A stretch of DNA of 64,000 bases from Streptomyces sp. DH24 (GCF_029813775.1 NZ_JARVKW010000006.1:1-64000), one strand, 5' to 3'. Shown: positions 52,167-62,324, counted from the first letter of the stretch. A program made the numbers and translations. The notes: generated by a model from the letters alone, not told the origin.

Positions 52167-52604
52167 TCAGCAGGGCCGTTTCCGCAGCTCCATCACATAG
52201 TCGTGCGGCGCCCCGGCGGACTCGGCCGCGTCGGCCACCTCGCCCAGGTAGCGGGCCGAGGGAAGGCCGCCCTCGTAGGCGTTCAGGACGTACGACCAGG
52301 CCCGTTCCTCGCCCTCCAGGGTGTGCACGCGGACCCGGGTGCGGCGGTAGATGTCCAGGCCGACGCCCTCCCAGCGGTCCAGGGAGTCCTCGTCCATGGG
52401 GGCGACGTCGTAGAGCGCGACGAAGACCTGCGACATCGGGTCCTCGACGATCGTCGCGAGCGCGCCCTCCCAGCCCAGGTGCTCGCCGCCGAACGTCAGC
52501 CGCCACCCGTTCATCCAGCCGGTGGCGCGCAGCGGCGAGTGCGGGGCGCGGCGGGACATCAGCCGCGCGTCGAGGTTGCCGGCGTACGCGGCGTAGAGCG
52601 ACAT
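52167..52604 (-). CDS. Gamma-glutamylcyclotransferase-like protein
   Basis: 145 aa. YAAYAGNLDARLM is the glycine-loop motif of the BtrG/GGCT fold; the acidic segment MDEDSLDRWEGVGLDIYRR carries the conserved Glu position, and WSYVLNAYEGGLPSARYLGEV ends the domain. Its substrate is not clear. Divergent from the Lpd-like gene. Confidence 0.85.
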   Translation of the reverse strand: MSLYAAYAGNLDARLMSRRAPHSPLRATGWMNGWRLTFGGEHLGWEGALATIVEDPMSQVFVALYDVAPMDEDSLDRWEGVGLDIYRRTRVRVHTLEGEERAWSYVLNAYEGGLPSARYLGEVADAAESAGAPHDYVMELRKRPC

Positions 52605-52701
52605 GGTTCAGAGCGTACGGCAGGCGCGGTGGCGTCACTCCGGTAACAGAGGTACGTCGGTCGGGGCCCCGGGGCGGTGAAGCGTTGAAGCGTGCGGGAC
52701 A

Positions 52702-54150
52702 ATGGAGTACGTGACTCGGATCGTGATCATCGGTGGCGGACCCGGCGGATACGAAGCGGCGCTGGTGGGCGCCCAGCTCGGCGCGGAGGTGACCGTCGTC
52801 GACTGCGACGGCCTGGGCGGGGCGTCGGTGCTGACCGACTGCGTCCCGTCCAAGACCCTCATCGCGACGGCAGAGGTGATGACGACCTTCGACTCCTCGT
52901 ACGAGGAGCTGGGCATCATCGTCGCCGACGACACCCCGCACATCGACACGCCCGCCCGGGTCGTCGGCGTGGACCTGGGGAAGGTCAACCGGCGTGTGAA
53001 GCGCCTCGCGCTGGCGCAGTCCCACGACATCACCGCTTCCGTCACCCGGGCCGGCGCCCGGGTGATGCGCGGCCGGGGCCGGCTGGACGGCATGCAGGCG
53101 CTCGACGGCTCGCGCAAGGTCGTGGTGACGGCCGCCGACGGCAGCGAGGAGACGCTCGTCGCCGACGCCGTGCTGATCGCGACCGGAGGTCACCCCCGTG
53201 AACTGCCCGACGCCAAGCCCGACGGCGAACGCATCCTGAACTGGACCCAGGTCTACGACCTGAACGAGCTTCCGGAGGAGCTCATCGTGGTCGGTTCCGG
53301 TGTGACCGGTGCCGAGTTCGCCGGTGCGTACCAGGCGCTGGGCTCCAAGGTGACCCTGGTGTCCTCGCGCGACCGCGTGCTGCCCGGGGAGGACCCGGAC
53401 GCGGCCGCCGTGCTGGAGGACGTCTTCCGGCGACGCGGGATGAACGTGATGGCGCGGTCGCGGGCGCAGTCCGCGAAGCGGGTCGGCGACCGGGTGGAGG
53501 TGACGCTGTCCGACGGGCGGGTCATCACGGGCTCGCACTGCCTGATGGCGGTCGGCGCCATCCCGAACAGCGCGGGCATGGGCCTGGAGGAGGCGGGCGT
53601 CCGGCTGCGCGACTCCGGGCACATCTGGACCGACAAGGTCTCCCGGACGACCGCTCCGGGCGTGTACGCGGCCGGTGACGTGACCGGTGTCTTCGCGCTC
53701 GCCTCGGTGGCCGCGATGCAGGGCCGTATCGCCATGTACCACTTCCTGGGCGACGCGGTGGCCCCGCTGAACCTGAAGACCGTGTCGTCGAACGTGTTCA
53801 CCGACCCGGAGATCGCCACGGTCGGCTACACGCAGGCCGACGTGGACGGCGGCAAGATCGACGCCCGCGTCGTGAAGCTGCCGCTGCTGCGCAACCCGCG
53901 CGCGAAGATGCAGGGCATCCGCGACGGCTTCGTCAAGATCTTCTGCCGGCCGGGTACGGGCATCGTGGTCGGCGGTTGCGTCGTCGCGCCGCGCGCCTCC
54001 GAGCTGATCCACCCCATCTCGCTCGCGGTCGACAACAACCTGACGGTCGAGCAGATCGCCAACGCCTTCACGGTCTACCCTTCGCTCTCGGGTTCGATCG
54101 CCGAGGTGGCCCGCCAGCTGCACACGCGGAAGATGAACGGCGAGGGCTGA
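52702..54150 (+). CDS. NAD(P)H-quinone dehydrogenase-like flavoprotein (Lpd family)
   Basis: 482 aa flavoprotein disulfide-reductase fold: IVIIGGGPGGYEAALVGAQLG (FAD), ELIVVGSGVTGAEFAGAYQALGSKVTLVSS (NAD(P)H), GVYAAGDVTGVFALA and a dimerisation domain. The redox site reads GGASVLTDCVPSKT, so the first Cys of the CxxxxC pair is missing. This is the LpdA/quinone reductase pattern rather than dihydrolipoamide dehydrogenase. Start ATG 52702; GTG 52711 possible. Confidence 0.9.
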   Translation: MEYVTRIVIIGGGPGGYEAALVGAQLGAEVTVVDCDGLGGASVLTDCVPSKTLIATAEVMTTFDSSYEELGIIVADDTPHIDTPARVVGVDLGKVNRRVKRLALAQSHDITASVTRAGARVMRGRGRLDGMQALDGSRKVVVTAADGSEETLVADAVLIATGGHPRELPDAKPDGERILNWTQVYDLNELPEELIVVGSGVTGAEFAGAYQALGSKVTLVSSRDRVLPGEDPDAAAVLEDVFRRRGMNVMARSRAQSAKRVGDRVEVTLSDGRVITGSHCLMAVGAIPNSAGMGLEEAGVRLRDSGHIWTDKVSRTTAPGVYAAGDVTGVFALASVAAMQGRIAMYHFLGDAVAPLNLKTVSSNVFTDPEIATVGYTQADVDGGKIDARVVKLPLLRNPRAKMQGIRDGFVKIFCRPGTGIVVGGCVVAPRASELIHPISLAVDNNLTVEQIANAFTVYPSLSGSIAEVARQLHTRKMNGEG

Positions 54151-54166
54151 GCCCGGTTCGGCGTCA

Positions 54167-54189
54167 ACTCCCCGCCGATTACGGGGAGT
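54167..54189 (+). terminator. Hairpin after the quinone reductase gene
   Basis: ACTCCCCG (54167-54174) pairs with CGGGGAGT (54182-54189), 16 bp past the stop. Confidence 0.5.
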
Positions 54190-54320
54190 CGCGGCCCATG
54201 CGGTTGGCATAGTCGGGGCGGGTAGGCCTTATACCACTTCCGGTAACCCGTTGCGAACAACTTCTGTTATTCGGCGCAAACTGCTGAAACCAGACGGTCG
54301 TTGGGGTTACTGTCAGTTTC

Positions 54321-55298
54321 GTGTTCGCTGCAGAACGTCGTCAATTGATCCTCGAAATGGTGCGAGCGAACGGGGCCGTGTCGCTCCGTGAACTCGCCCG
54401 CGTCGTCCAGACCTCCGAAGTGACCGTACGGCGGGACGTGCGCGCACTGGAGGCAGAAGGACTCCTCGACCGCCGGCACGGCGGTGCGGTACTGCCGGGC
54501 GGGTTCACGCGGGAGTCCGGCTTTCCGCAGAAGTCACATCTCGCGACCGCCGAGAAGACGGCCATCGCCGACCTCGCCGCGGGCATGGTCGAAGAGGGCG
54601 AGGCCATCGTCGTGGGGGCGGGCACCACCACGCAGGAGCTGGCGCGCAGGCTGGCCCGGGTTCCCGGGCTGACCGTCGTCACCAACTCCCTCCTCGTCGC
54701 CCAGGCCCTCGCCCACGCCAACCGGGTCGAGGTGGTGATGACCGGCGGGACGCTCCGCGGTTCGAACTACGCCCTCGTCGGGTCGGGCGCGGAGCAGTCC
54801 CTCCAGGGGCTGCGGGTCTCGCGGGCCTTCCTGTCGGGCAGCGGGCTCACCGCCGAGCGCGGGCTGTCCACGTCCAACATGCTGTCGGCGTCCGTCGACC
54901 GCGCGCTGGTGCAGGCCGCCGCCGAGGTCGTCGTCCTCGCCGACCACACCAAACTCGGTACGGACACCATGTTCCAGACCGTGCCGACGGACCTCATCAC
55001 CCGGCTCGTCACCGACGAGCCGCCGGCCCACGACGACCGCGCGGCCACCGAACTCCAGGCGCTCGCCGACCAGGGCGTGCAGATCGCCGTGGCCGGCGCG
55101 TCCGGCTCGGGCGGTTCGACGGGGTCCGGGAGCTCGGGGGGTGATGCGAACCCGGCGCGCCAGCAGCGCCGGGACGTGCCGGTCCCCGGACCACGCCGCC
55201 AGGTGCCGGGCGCGGGGCTGCGGAGCGCGGCCACGGTCCTCGGTGAGCAGCCCGCGGCGCAGGAGCGCGCCAGGGTCGCCGACCTGCGACGGCGCTAG
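54321..55298 (+). CDS. DeoR family transcriptional regulator
   Basis: 325 aa. The N-terminal helix-turn-helix (ERRQLILEMVRANGAVSLRELARVVQTSEVTVRRDVRALEAEGLLDRRHGGAV) and the C-terminal DeoRC sugar-phosphate sensor (KTAIADLAAGMVEEGEAIVVGAGTTTQELARRL, NSLLVAQALA, VVLADHTKLG) are complete by about residue 255. A Gly/Ser and Arg-rich tail of about 70 residues follows. GTG start in an AT-rich promoter region. It is a candidate for the TACGCGCGTA regulon since family members sense sugar phosphates, but no operator copy lies before it. Confidence 0.9.
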   Translation: MFAAERRQLILEMVRANGAVSLRELARVVQTSEVTVRRDVRALEAEGLLDRRHGGAVLPGGFTRESGFPQKSHLATAEKTAIADLAAGMVEEGEAIVVGAGTTTQELARRLARVPGLTVVTNSLLVAQALAHANRVEVVMTGGTLRGSNYALVGSGAEQSLQGLRVSRAFLSGSGLTAERGLSTSNMLSASVDRALVQAAAEVVVLADHTKLGTDTMFQTVPTDLITRLVTDEPPAHDDRAATELQALADQGVQIAVAGASGSGGSTGSGSSGGDANPARQQRRDVPVPGPRRQVPGAGLRSAATVLGEQPAAQERARVADLRRR

Positions 55299-55480
55299 CC
55301 TCCCGCGCCGGCTGCCGCCTCGCGCCGGCGCGGCAGCCCGGCGCACGGCCTTGGCCGCGCTCGTGGCCGCCCCCTGGCCGCCCCCTGGCCGCCCCCGTGG
55401 CCGTGCGGCTGCCCACGGCCGCCCGGCCGCGCCCGACAACGCCCCGGGGCACCCCTCGGTGCTTCCACGGCGGCCGTCCG

Positions 55481-55589
55481 CCCGCACTGTGCCAGGGCGC
55501 CCGCCCTTTGGTGCCTCCCGGTGCCCGCACTGTGCCAGGGCATCCGCCCTTCGGTGCCTCCCGGTGCCCGCGCTGTGCCACGGCACCCC
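55481..55589 (+). repeat. 43-bp tandem repeat, about 2.5 copies
   Basis: Units at 55481-55523 and 55524-55566 differ at about three positions; a partial third runs to 55589. A degenerate earlier unit may lie at 55450-55475. The whole 55299-55694 gap shows no gene, with GGCCGCCCCCT repeats at about 55364-55400. Confidence 0.8.
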
Positions 55590-55638
55590 CTAACACCCGG
55601 ACACGCAGCGCCCGGCCGTGTCGGACCGCCGGACATGC

Positions 55639-55679
55639 GACAGCGCCCGGCCGTCCGTGTCGGACCGCCGGGCGCTGTC
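55639..55679. terminator. Terminator between deoR-type and accA genes
   Basis: Perfect 13-bp stem (55639-55651 with 55667-55679) just past the accA stop. Its left half and loop are a second copy of CAGCGCCCGGCCGT...GTCGGACCGCCGG found at about 55606-55631. Confidence 0.75.
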
Positions 55680-55694
55680 ACCGTCGTACGGGTG

Positions 55695-57467
55695 TCAGTC
55701 CTTGATCTCGCAGATCGCCGCGCCCGAGGTGAGGGAGGCGCCGACCTCGGCGGACAGGCCCTTGATGGTGCCGGACTTGTGCGCGTTGAGGGGCTGTTCC
55801 ATCTTCATGGCCTCCAGGACGACGACCAGGTCGCCCTCCTTGACCTCCTGGCCCTCCTCGACGGCGACCTTGACGATGGTGCCCTGCATCGGGGAGGCGA
55901 GGGTGTCGCCGGAGGCGGCGGGGCCGGACTTCTTGGCCGCGCGGCGCTTGGGCTTGGCCCCGGCGGCCAGACCCGTGCGGGCCAGGCTCATGCCGAGCGA
56001 GGCGGGCAGGGAGACCTCCAGGCGCTTGCCGCCGACCTCGACGACGACCGTCTCGCGACCGGCCTCGTCCTCGGCCTCCGCGTCCGCGGGGGCGGCGAAG
56101 GGCTTGATGTCGTTGACGAACTCGGTCTCGATCCAGCGGGTGTGGACCGTGAACGGGTCGGTGGAGCCGGTGAGTTCGGGTGCGAACGCCGGGTCCTTGA
56201 CGACCGCGCGGTGGAACGGGATCGCGGTGGCCATGCCCTCGACCTGGAACTCCTCCAGGGCGCGGGCGGCACGCTGGAGGGCCTCGGCGCGGGTGCGGCC
56301 GGTGACGATCAGCTTGGCCAGCAGGGAGTCCCAGGCCGGACCGATCACGCTGCCGGACTCGACGCCGGCGTCCAGGCGGACGCCCGGGCCGGACGGCGGG
56401 TCGAACTTCGTGACCGTGCCGGGGGCCGGGAGGAAGTTGCGGCCGGGGTCCTCGCCGTTGATGCGGAACTCGAAGGAGTGGCCGCGCAGGGGCGGGTCGT
56501 CGTAGCCGAGTTCCTCGCCGTCGGCGATGCGGAACATCTCGCGGACGAGGTCGATGCCGGAGACCTCTTCGGTGACCGGGTGTTCGACCTGGAGGCGGGT
56601 GTTGACCTCCAGGAAGGAGATCGTGCCGTCCACGCCGACCAGGAACTCCACGGTGCCGGCGCCGACGTAGCCGGCCTCCTTGAGGATGGCCTTGGACGAC
56701 GAGTACAGCTCGGCGACCTGCTCGTCCGACAGGAACGGCGCAGGGGCCTCCTCCACCAGCTTCTGGTGGCGGCGCTGCAGGGAGCAGTCACGGGTGGAGA
56801 CGACGACCACGTTGCCGTGCTGGTCGGCCAGGCACTGGGTCTCGACGTGGCGGGGCTTGTCGAGGTAGCGCTCGACGAAGCACTCGCCGCGCCCGAAGGC
56901 GGCCACGGCCTCGCGGACGGCGGAGTCGTACAGCTCGGGCACCTCTTCGAGGGTCCGCGCGACCTTCAGGCCTCGGCCGCCGCCGCCGAAGGCGGCCTTG
57001 ATGGCGATGGGCAGGCCGTGCTGTTCGGCGAACGCCACGACCTCCTCGGCGCCGGAGACCGGGTCGGGGGTGCCCGCCACCAGCGGCGCGCCGGCGCGCT
57101 GGGCGATGTGGCGGGCGGCGACCTTGTCACCGAGGTCGCGGATGGCCTGCGGGGGCGGGCCGATCCAGATCAGACCCGCGTCGAGGACGGCCTGGGCGAA
57201 GTCGGCGTTCTCGGAGAGGAAGCCGTAGCCCGGGTGGATGGCGTCCGCGCCGGATTCACGGGCGGCCTTCAGGACCTTCTCGATGTCCAGATAGCTGGTG
57301 GCCGGGGTGTCACCGCCCAGGGCGAACGCCTCATCCGCGGCGCGGACATGCAGAGCGTCCCGGTCCGGGTCGGCGTAGACGGCCACGCTCGCGATCCCGG
57401 CGTCCCGGCAGGCCCGGGCAACGCGGACAGCGATTTCGCCACGATTGGCGATGAGCACCTTGCGCAC
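55695..57467 (-). CDS. accA: Acyl-CoA carboxylase alpha chain: biotin carboxylase and BCCP
   Basis: 590 aa, the length of Streptomyces AccA1/AccA2. Biotin carboxylase from residue 1 ([23 protein letters not shown]) with [23 protein letters not shown] (ATP loop), [15 protein letters not shown] and [16 protein letters not shown]. An Ala/Glu linker leads to the BCCP domain with EAMKMEQPL (biotinyl Lys about 555). It supplies carboxybiotin to PccB-type subunits. GTG at 57467 follows GGAGGG. A strong terminator ends it. Confidence 0.95.
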   Translation of the reverse strand: MRKVLIANRGEIAVRVARACRDAGIASVAVYADPDRDALHVRAADEAFALGGDTPATSYLDIEKVLKAARESGADAIHPGYGFLSENADFAQAVLDAGLIWIGPPPQAIRDLGDKVAARHIAQRAGAPLVAGTPDPVSGAEEVVAFAEQHGLPIAIKAAFGGGGRGLKVARTLEEVPELYDSAVREAVAAFGRGECFVERYLDKPRHVETQCLADQHGNVVVVSTRDCSLQRRHQKLVEEAPAPFLSDEQVAELYSSSKAILKEAGYVGAGTVEFLVGVDGTISFLEVNTRLQVEHPVTEEVSGIDLVREMFRIADGEELGYDDPPLRGHSFEFRINGEDPGRNFLPAPGTVTKFDPPSGPGVRLDAGVESGSVIGPAWDSLLAKLIVTGRTRAEALQRAARALEEFQVEGMATAIPFHRAVVKDPAFAPELTGSTDPFTVHTRWIETEFVNDIKPFAAPADAEAEDEAGRETVVVEVGGKRLEVSLPASLGMSLARTGLAAGAKPKRRAAKKSGPAASGDTLASPMQGTIVKVAVEEGQEVKEGDLVVVLEAMKMEQPLNAHKSGTIKGLSAEVGASLTSGAAICEIKD

Positions 57468-57741
57468 GATTGAGGCTCCCTCCTTGAAACAAGCCGAGTT
57501 TAGGGACTGCCGACACGTCACTTCGACCCGTCCCCAGTGGTGAGCTTCCCCACACGGAGCGTGATACGGGACTCGCCCGACCTGCGAAATCCCTTGCAGC
57601 ACCTCGGTACGCAGGACTCCTTCGGCAAACCCTAGCCTTCCGATGTGGCCAAGGTCTCTGTGAGAGCGTGCTGCGGCCCACTCCGTTTCTTTGTGGAGTC
57701 CCTACGAATGGCCCAATGATTCTTTGCCCTCCACAGAACCC

Positions 57742-57770
57742 TTGTCCCGGCGTTTACCCGTTAGTAGCGT
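57742..57770 (+). promoter_or_regulatory. Candidate sigma-70 (HrdB-type) promoter
   Basis: TTGTCC (57742-57747), 17-bp spacer, TAGCGT (57765-57770), about 80 bp before the membrane protein gene. The full 57468-57850 gap is a divergent promoter region and shows no gene. Confidence 0.5.
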
Positions 57771-57850
57771 TCGGGACGACTCGAACGTACTCCTGGTAAC
57801 GCCAGTGTTGTCCGGCGCGCTGGAGTGACGGTTGAAAGAGGGTGGGGTTC

Positions 57851-58336
57851 GTGGTGCGCAGGCCGGTGGCGTGGATCGTGGCTGTCGTGCTGTTCGCCGA
57901 GGCGGTCGGCGTCGCGGCGCTGAACTGGTTCCTCGGTGTCGTCGTGGACCGGCAGGACATGTCGCTGGCCGGTCTCGACCCGGACATGATGTCGACGTCG
58001 TCGAAGATCGGCGGCCTGGTCTTCGGCCTGTACTTCGCGCTGTGCGGCCTGGTCGCCCTGCTCGTGGCGCTGCGGAACCGCCCGCCGGCCGGTCTCGGCC
58101 GGGTCCTGCTGATCAGCGCGGCCGTGGTGCACGCCGTGCTCGGTGCCGTCACCTGGGGCCTGGTGGGCTGGCACGCGTTCCTGTTCATGGTGCTGGTGCT
58201 CGGACTCGTCGTGCTGCTGCTGATGACGTACGACCGTCCCGCCCGGCCCGAGGAGCCCGCCGACGCCGTGCCCGGTGACGGCGGCGGGCCGGACGGTTCC
58301 CCGGTCACTCCTCCGCCGGCGCCCACAACTCCGTGA
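57851..58336 (+). CDS. Hypothetical four-helix membrane protein
   Basis: About 161 aa. Four predicted helices ([81 protein letters not shown]) end in a Pro/Gly/Asp-rich cytosolic tail. No family recognised. Start GTG 57851 after GAGGGTGGGG; 57842 and 57854 are alternatives. Its 3' end overlaps maf by 32 bp on the other strand. Confidence 0.8.
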   Translation: MVRRPVAWIVAVVLFAEAVGVAALNWFLGVVVDRQDMSLAGLDPDMMSTSSKIGGLVFGLYFALCGLVALLVALRNRPPAGLGRVLLISAAVVHAVLGAVTWGLVGWHAFLFMVLVLGLVVLLLMTYDRPARPEEPADAVPGDGGGPDGSPVTPPPAPTTP

Positions 58337-58925
58337 TGCCCACGCCCAGTTCGGCCAGCAGGCGTCGCAGGAGGGGCAGGCTGAGGCCGATCACGTTGCC
58401 GTGGTCGCCGTCGATGCCGTCGATGAACGGCGCCGACCGGCCGTCCAGGGTGAACGCGCCGGCGACGTGGAGCGGCTCGCCGGAGGCGACGTAGGAGGCG
58501 ATCTCCTCGTCGGTGGGATCGCCGAAGCGGACCACGGTGGACGCGGTGGCCGAGACGTACCGCCCGCTGAGGGTGTCGTAGACGCAGTGGCCGGTCTGGA
58601 GGGTGCCGGCCCGGCCGCGCATCGCCTTCCAGCGCGCGGTGGCCTCCTCGGTGTCGGCGGGCTTGCCGAGGGCCTGGCCGTCCAGTTCGAGTACCGAGTC
58701 GCAGCCGATCACCAGCGCGCCCTTGACCTCGGGCTTGGCGGCCACCACGGAGGCCTTGGCCTCGGCGAGGGCGAGTGCCAGTTCGGCGGGGGTGGGGGCG
58801 GTGACGGCGTCCTCGTCGACGCCGCTCACGATCACCTCGGGGTCGAGTCCGGCCTGGCGGAGCAGTCCGAGCCGGGCGGGGGACTGGGAGGCGAGTACGA
58901 GTCGACGGCGCGGCTGATCTGTCAT
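58305..58925 (-). CDS. maf: Maf nucleotide pyrophosphatase
   Basis: 206 aa. [18 protein letters not shown] is the Maf signature; [18 protein letters not shown] holds the catalytic Asp, and [17 protein letters not shown] ends the domain. Maf proteins hydrolyse nonstandard or canonical nucleotide triphosphates as a house-cleaning activity. Directly follows mmpB at 31 bp. Confidence 0.93.
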   Translation of the reverse strand: MTDQPRRRLVLASQSPARLGLLRQAGLDPEVIVSGVDEDAVTAPTPAELALALAEAKASVVAAKPEVKGALVIGCDSVLELDGQALGKPADTEEATARWKAMRGRAGTLQTGHCVYDTLSGRYVSATASTVVRFGDPTDEEIASYVASGEPLHVAGAFTLDGRSAPFIDGIDGDHGNVIGLSLPLLRRLLAELGVGITELWAPAEE

Positions 58926-58956
58926 GCGGTCAGGGTATCGGCGGTGCCGGACGGGC

Positions 58957-59085
58957 TCATCTCACCCCGATCACGAGCATCGCGAGCACCATGGCCAGCG
59001 CCACGAGAACGCCCAGTCGCCGCAACATCTCCTGCGTTTCGCGCAGTTCTCGGGGCGGCTCGTTCTCGGGGTCGGACCACAGCAT
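58957..59085 (-). CDS. mmpB: Small membrane protein MmpB-like
   Basis: 42 aa: [20 protein letters not shown], then one helix [18 protein letters not shown]. This matches the pattern I recall for the Streptomyces morphogenic membrane protein MmpB. An in-frame ATG at 59094 would add three residues (MEG). Too short for many gene finders. Sits between maf and accE on the same strand, in the usual acyl-CoA carboxylase neighbourhood. Confidence 0.75.
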   Translation of the reverse strand: MLWSDPENEPPRELRETQEMLRRLGVLVALAMVLAMLVIGVR

Positions 59086-59225
59086 GCCTTCCATGGTCGA
59101 TCGCGGGGCCGGCGCGGCGCCTGAGTACGCGTACTCACTTTCCGTAAAGGGGTCTGGGGTTTCGTTAAGGGCGGAGATGCGTCTAGAGTTAAAGGGACTT
59201 CAGTTCCATTTGGAGAGGGTGTGCC

Positions 59226-60350
59226 ATGTTCACCACCGTCTGGACCGCGTCACCACAGCAGCCCAGCGAGGGCTTCACCCCCAACTGGTCCCGGGAGGGC
59301 TTCTGGCGCCAGTCGGTGCGCCAGACCGTCCGCCCCGGCGCGGGCGGCGACCGGCTCCGCATCCGCCTGTCGAACGCCTACGGCACCTCGCCCGTCCGCC
59401 TCGCGGGCGCCACCGTGGGCCGCTCCCGAGGAGGCGCCCGCGTACAGCCGCGATCGCTGCGCAGGCTCACCTTCCAGGGCGCCCGGGGCACCGAGATCCC
59501 CCCGCGCGGACAACTGCTGAGCGACCCGGCCGAACTCGCCGTGGACGCACACGAGCCGCTCGCCGTCACCCTGTACTTCGAGGCCGTCAGCGGCCCCGCC
59601 ACCTTCCACGCGCAGGCCTTCACGACCAGCCACCGGGGCCCCGGCGACCTGCTCACGGACGTGTCCGGGGACGGCTTCGACGCGACGACCGAGTCCTGGT
59701 ACTTCCTGACGGCCGTGGAGGTGGACGCCGGTCGCACCGACGCCGTCGCCCTCATCGGCGACTCGATCACCGACGGCTTCGGCTCCACGCCGGGCGCCGA
59801 CCGCCGCTGGTCCGACGCGCTCGCCGCACGCACCGGGCGGCCCGTCCTCAACGCCGGGATCGGCGGCAACCTGCTGCTCAACGACTCGGCCTGGTACGGC
59901 GAGAAGGCCGTGCACCGGCTGCGCCGCGACGTCCTCCAGCACCCCGGGGTCGACACCCTCGTCGTCCTGCTGGGCCTCAACGACATCGGCTTCAGCGAGA
60001 CGACCGAGCAGCCGACGTACCACCCGGCGCCGGTCGTGGAGGCCGCCGAACTGATCGAAGGGCACCGCGAGTTGCTGCGGCAGGCCCAAGGGCTGCGGGT
60101 GATCGGCGCGACCCTGCTGCCGTTCGGCGGCTCGGACCACTGGGGCGCGCACGCGGCGAAGGTGGGTCACGAGCTGAACGAATGGATCCGCGGCTCGGGG
60201 GAGTACGCGGAGGTCGTCGATCTCCACCGGGTGATGGCCGGCCCGGAGGACCCGGACCGGCTGCACCCGGCGTACGACTTCGGCGACCACCTGCACCCCA
60301 ACGACGCCGGGTACGAGGTGATGGCCGAGGCCCTGGCGAGGATTCTCTAG
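59226..60350 (+). CDS. SGNH/GDSL hydrolase
   Basis: 374 aa. A beta-rich N-terminal domain (about 1-165) precedes the SGNH domain with IGDSITDG (nucleophile Ser), NAGIGGN, LLGLNDIGF and DHLHPNDAGY (catalytic Asp/His). No signal peptide, so cytosolic unless exported otherwise. The N-terminal part resembles carbohydrate esterases of the xynE/GDSL 2-domain type. Lies on the opposite strand inside the accE-mmpB-maf-accA run, so it may be an insertion. RBS GGAGAGG. Confidence 0.9.
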   Translation: MFTTVWTASPQQPSEGFTPNWSREGFWRQSVRQTVRPGAGGDRLRIRLSNAYGTSPVRLAGATVGRSRGGARVQPRSLRRLTFQGARGTEIPPRGQLLSDPAELAVDAHEPLAVTLYFEAVSGPATFHAQAFTTSHRGPGDLLTDVSGDGFDATTESWYFLTAVEVDAGRTDAVALIGDSITDGFGSTPGADRRWSDALAARTGRPVLNAGIGGNLLLNDSAWYGEKAVHRLRRDVLQHPGVDTLVVLLGLNDIGFSETTEQPTYHPAPVVEAAELIEGHRELLRQAQGLRVIGATLLPFGGSDHWGAHAAKVGHELNEWIRGSGEYAEVVDLHRVMAGPEDPDRLHPAYDFGDHLHPNDAGYEVMAEALARIL

Positions 60351-60402
60351 GCCGGGACCGCGAAGTGGCGTCGCGCGGCAGGCCTCACTTCGCGGACCCG
60401 GC
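60351..60402. terminator. Bidirectional terminator touching accE
   Basis: 17-bp stem with one mismatch (60351-60367 with 60386-60402), starting directly after the hydrolase stop and reaching the accE stop codon. Confidence 0.75.
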
Positions 60403-60611
60403 TAGGCCGGCCAGTACGTGCGCGACCACGACACCGGGCCGGGCTGGGGCAGGTGCCGGGCCGCGATGCGGGCCGGGTCGGACCAGGAGTCGCGGGGGGT
60501 GGGCGCGCCGGGCGGTGTCGCTGCCTCCGCCGCGGCGCGCGCCCGGACCACCGCCAGTGCGGCGGCCAGCTCCTCCGGCGTCGGGTTGCCCCGGACGACC
60601 TTGATGTTCAT
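60402..60611 (-). CDS. accE: Acyl-CoA carboxylase epsilon subunit
   Basis: 69 aa. IKVVRGNPTPEELAAALAVVRARAAA is the helix pair that defines AccE/PccE, and the C-terminus WSDPARIAARHLPQPGPVSWSRTYWPA is typical. It activates the alpha-beta carboxylase complex of actinomycetes. Located 23 bp after pccB, same strand. Confidence 0.93.
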   Translation of the reverse strand: MNIKVVRGNPTPEELAAALAVVRARAAAEAATPPGAPTPRDSWSDPARIAARHLPQPGPVSWSRTYWPA

Positions 60612-60634
60612 GTCCGCTCCCAGGGTGATCGGGC

Positions 60635-62227
60635 CTACAGGGGGATGTTGCCGTGCTTCTTCGGCGGCAGCGACTCCCGCTTGGTACGCAGCTGCCTGAG
60701 GCCCCGGACGATGTGGCGGCGGGTGTCGGACGGCATGATCACGGCGTCGACGTAACCGCGTTCGGCGGCGACGTAGGGGTTGAGGAGGGCCTCCTCGTAC
60801 TCCCGCATCAGCCGGGCGCGGGCCGCCTCGGGATCGTCCGATTCGGCGATGGTGCGGCGGTGCAGGATGTTGACGGCGCCCTGGGCTCCCATGACGGCGA
60901 TCTGAGCGGTGGGCCAGGCCAGGTTGAGGTCGGCACCGAGGTGCTTGGAGCCCATCACGTCGTAGGCGCCGCCGAACGCCTTGCGGGTGATCACCGTGAT
61001 CAGCGGGACGGTGGCCTCGGCGTAGGCGTAGATCAGCTTGGCGCCGCGGCGGATGATGCCGTCGTGCTCCTGGTCGACGCCCGGGAGGAAGCCGGGGACG
61101 TCCACGAAGGTCAGCACGGGCACGTTGAAGGCGTCGCAGGTGCGCACGAAGCGGGCGGCCTTCTCGGAGGCCTGGATGTCCAGGCAGCCGGCGAACTGCA
61201 TCGGCTGGTTGGCGACGACGCCGACCGGGGCGCCCTCCACGCGGCCGAAGCCGGTGATGATGTTCGGCGCGAACAGCGGCTGCGTCTCGAAGAACTCCGC
61301 GTCGTCCAGGACGTGCTCGATCACCGTGTGCATGTCGTAGGGCTGGTTCGCCGAGTCCGGCACGATCACGTCGAGTTCGCGGTCCTCGTCCGACACCTCC
61401 AGGTCGGCCTCCTCGGGGAACGCGGGAGGCTCGGAGAGGTTGTTGGACGGCAGGTACGACAGCAGCTGCTTGACGTACTCGATGGCGTCCTTCTCGTCGC
61501 CGGCCATGTGGTGCGCCACGCCCGAGGTGGAGTTGTGGGTGCGGGCGCCGCCCAGCTCCTCGAAGCCCACGTCCTCACCGGTGACGGTCTTGATGACGTC
61601 GGGACCGGTGATGAACATGTGCGAGGTCTGGTCGACCATCACCGTGAAGTCGGTGATCGCCGGGGAGTAGACCGCGCCGCCCGCGCAGGGGCCGACGACC
61701 AGGCTGATCTGCGGGATGACCCCGGAGGCGTGGGTGTTGCGGCGGAAGATCTCGCCGTACGCGCCGAGGGAGGCGACGCCTTCCTGGATGCGGGCGCCTC
61801 CGGAGTCGTTGATGCCGACGACCGGACAGCCGGTCTTCAGCGCGAAGTCCATGACCTTGACGATCTTCTGGCCGTAGACCTCGCCCAGCGCGCCGCCGAA
61901 CACGGTGAAGTCCTGGGAGAACACCGCGACGGGGCGGCCGTCGACCGTGCCGTAACCGGTGACCACGCCGTCGCCGTAGGGGCGGTTGCTGTCCAGGCCG
62001 AAGTTGGTGGACCGGTGCCGGGCGAACTCGTCCAGTTCGACGAAGGAGCCCTCGTCCATGAGGAGTTCGATCCGTTCACGCGCCGTCAGCTTGCCCTTGG
62101 CGTGCTGCTTCTCGACGGCACGTTCCGAACCGGCGTGCGTGGCCTCCTGGATGCGGCGCTGGAGATCCGCGAGCTTGCCCGCGGTCGTATGAATGTCAGG
62201 CTGCTGCAGCTCTTCCGGCTCGGACAT
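60635..62227 (-). CDS. pccB: Propionyl-CoA carboxylase beta subunit
   Basis: 530 aa, carboxyltransferase. [22 protein letters not shown] and [16 protein letters not shown] bind acyl-Co[25 protein letters not shown] and [21 protein letters not shown] bind biotin. The Asp in [10 protein letters not shown] (about residue 422) is the residue reported to favour propionyl-CoA. Makes methylmalonyl-CoA with AccA and AccE. ATG at 62227. Confidence 0.96.
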   Translation of the reverse strand: MSEPEELQQPDIHTTAGKLADLQRRIQEATHAGSERAVEKQHAKGKLTARERIELLMDEGSFVELDEFARHRSTNFGLDSNRPYGDGVVTGYGTVDGRPVAVFSQDFTVFGGALGEVYGQKIVKVMDFALKTGCPVVGINDSGGARIQEGVASLGAYGEIFRRNTHASGVIPQISLVVGPCAGGAVYSPAITDFTVMVDQTSHMFITGPDVIKTVTGEDVGFEELGGARTHNSTSGVAHHMAGDEKDAIEYVKQLLSYLPSNNLSEPPAFPEEADLEVSDEDRELDVIVPDSANQPYDMHTVIEHVLDDAEFFETQPLFAPNIITGFGRVEGAPVGVVANQPMQFAGCLDIQASEKAARFVRTCDAFNVPVLTFVDVPGFLPGVDQEHDGIIRRGAKLIYAYAEATVPLITVITRKAFGGAYDVMGSKHLGADLNLAWPTAQIAVMGAQGAVNILHRRTIAESDDPEAARARLMREYEEALLNPYVAAERGYVDAVIMPSDTRRHIVRGLRQLRTKRESLPPKKHGNIPL

Positions 62228-62324
62228 CGGGATTCGGCTCCCTGCCTGCTCAAAAGGGGGGACGGTTACTCATCCGTAGCGTAGTGGGGGGCCTACCGAT
62301 CGGCAGTGCGGCGTTTACCACACC

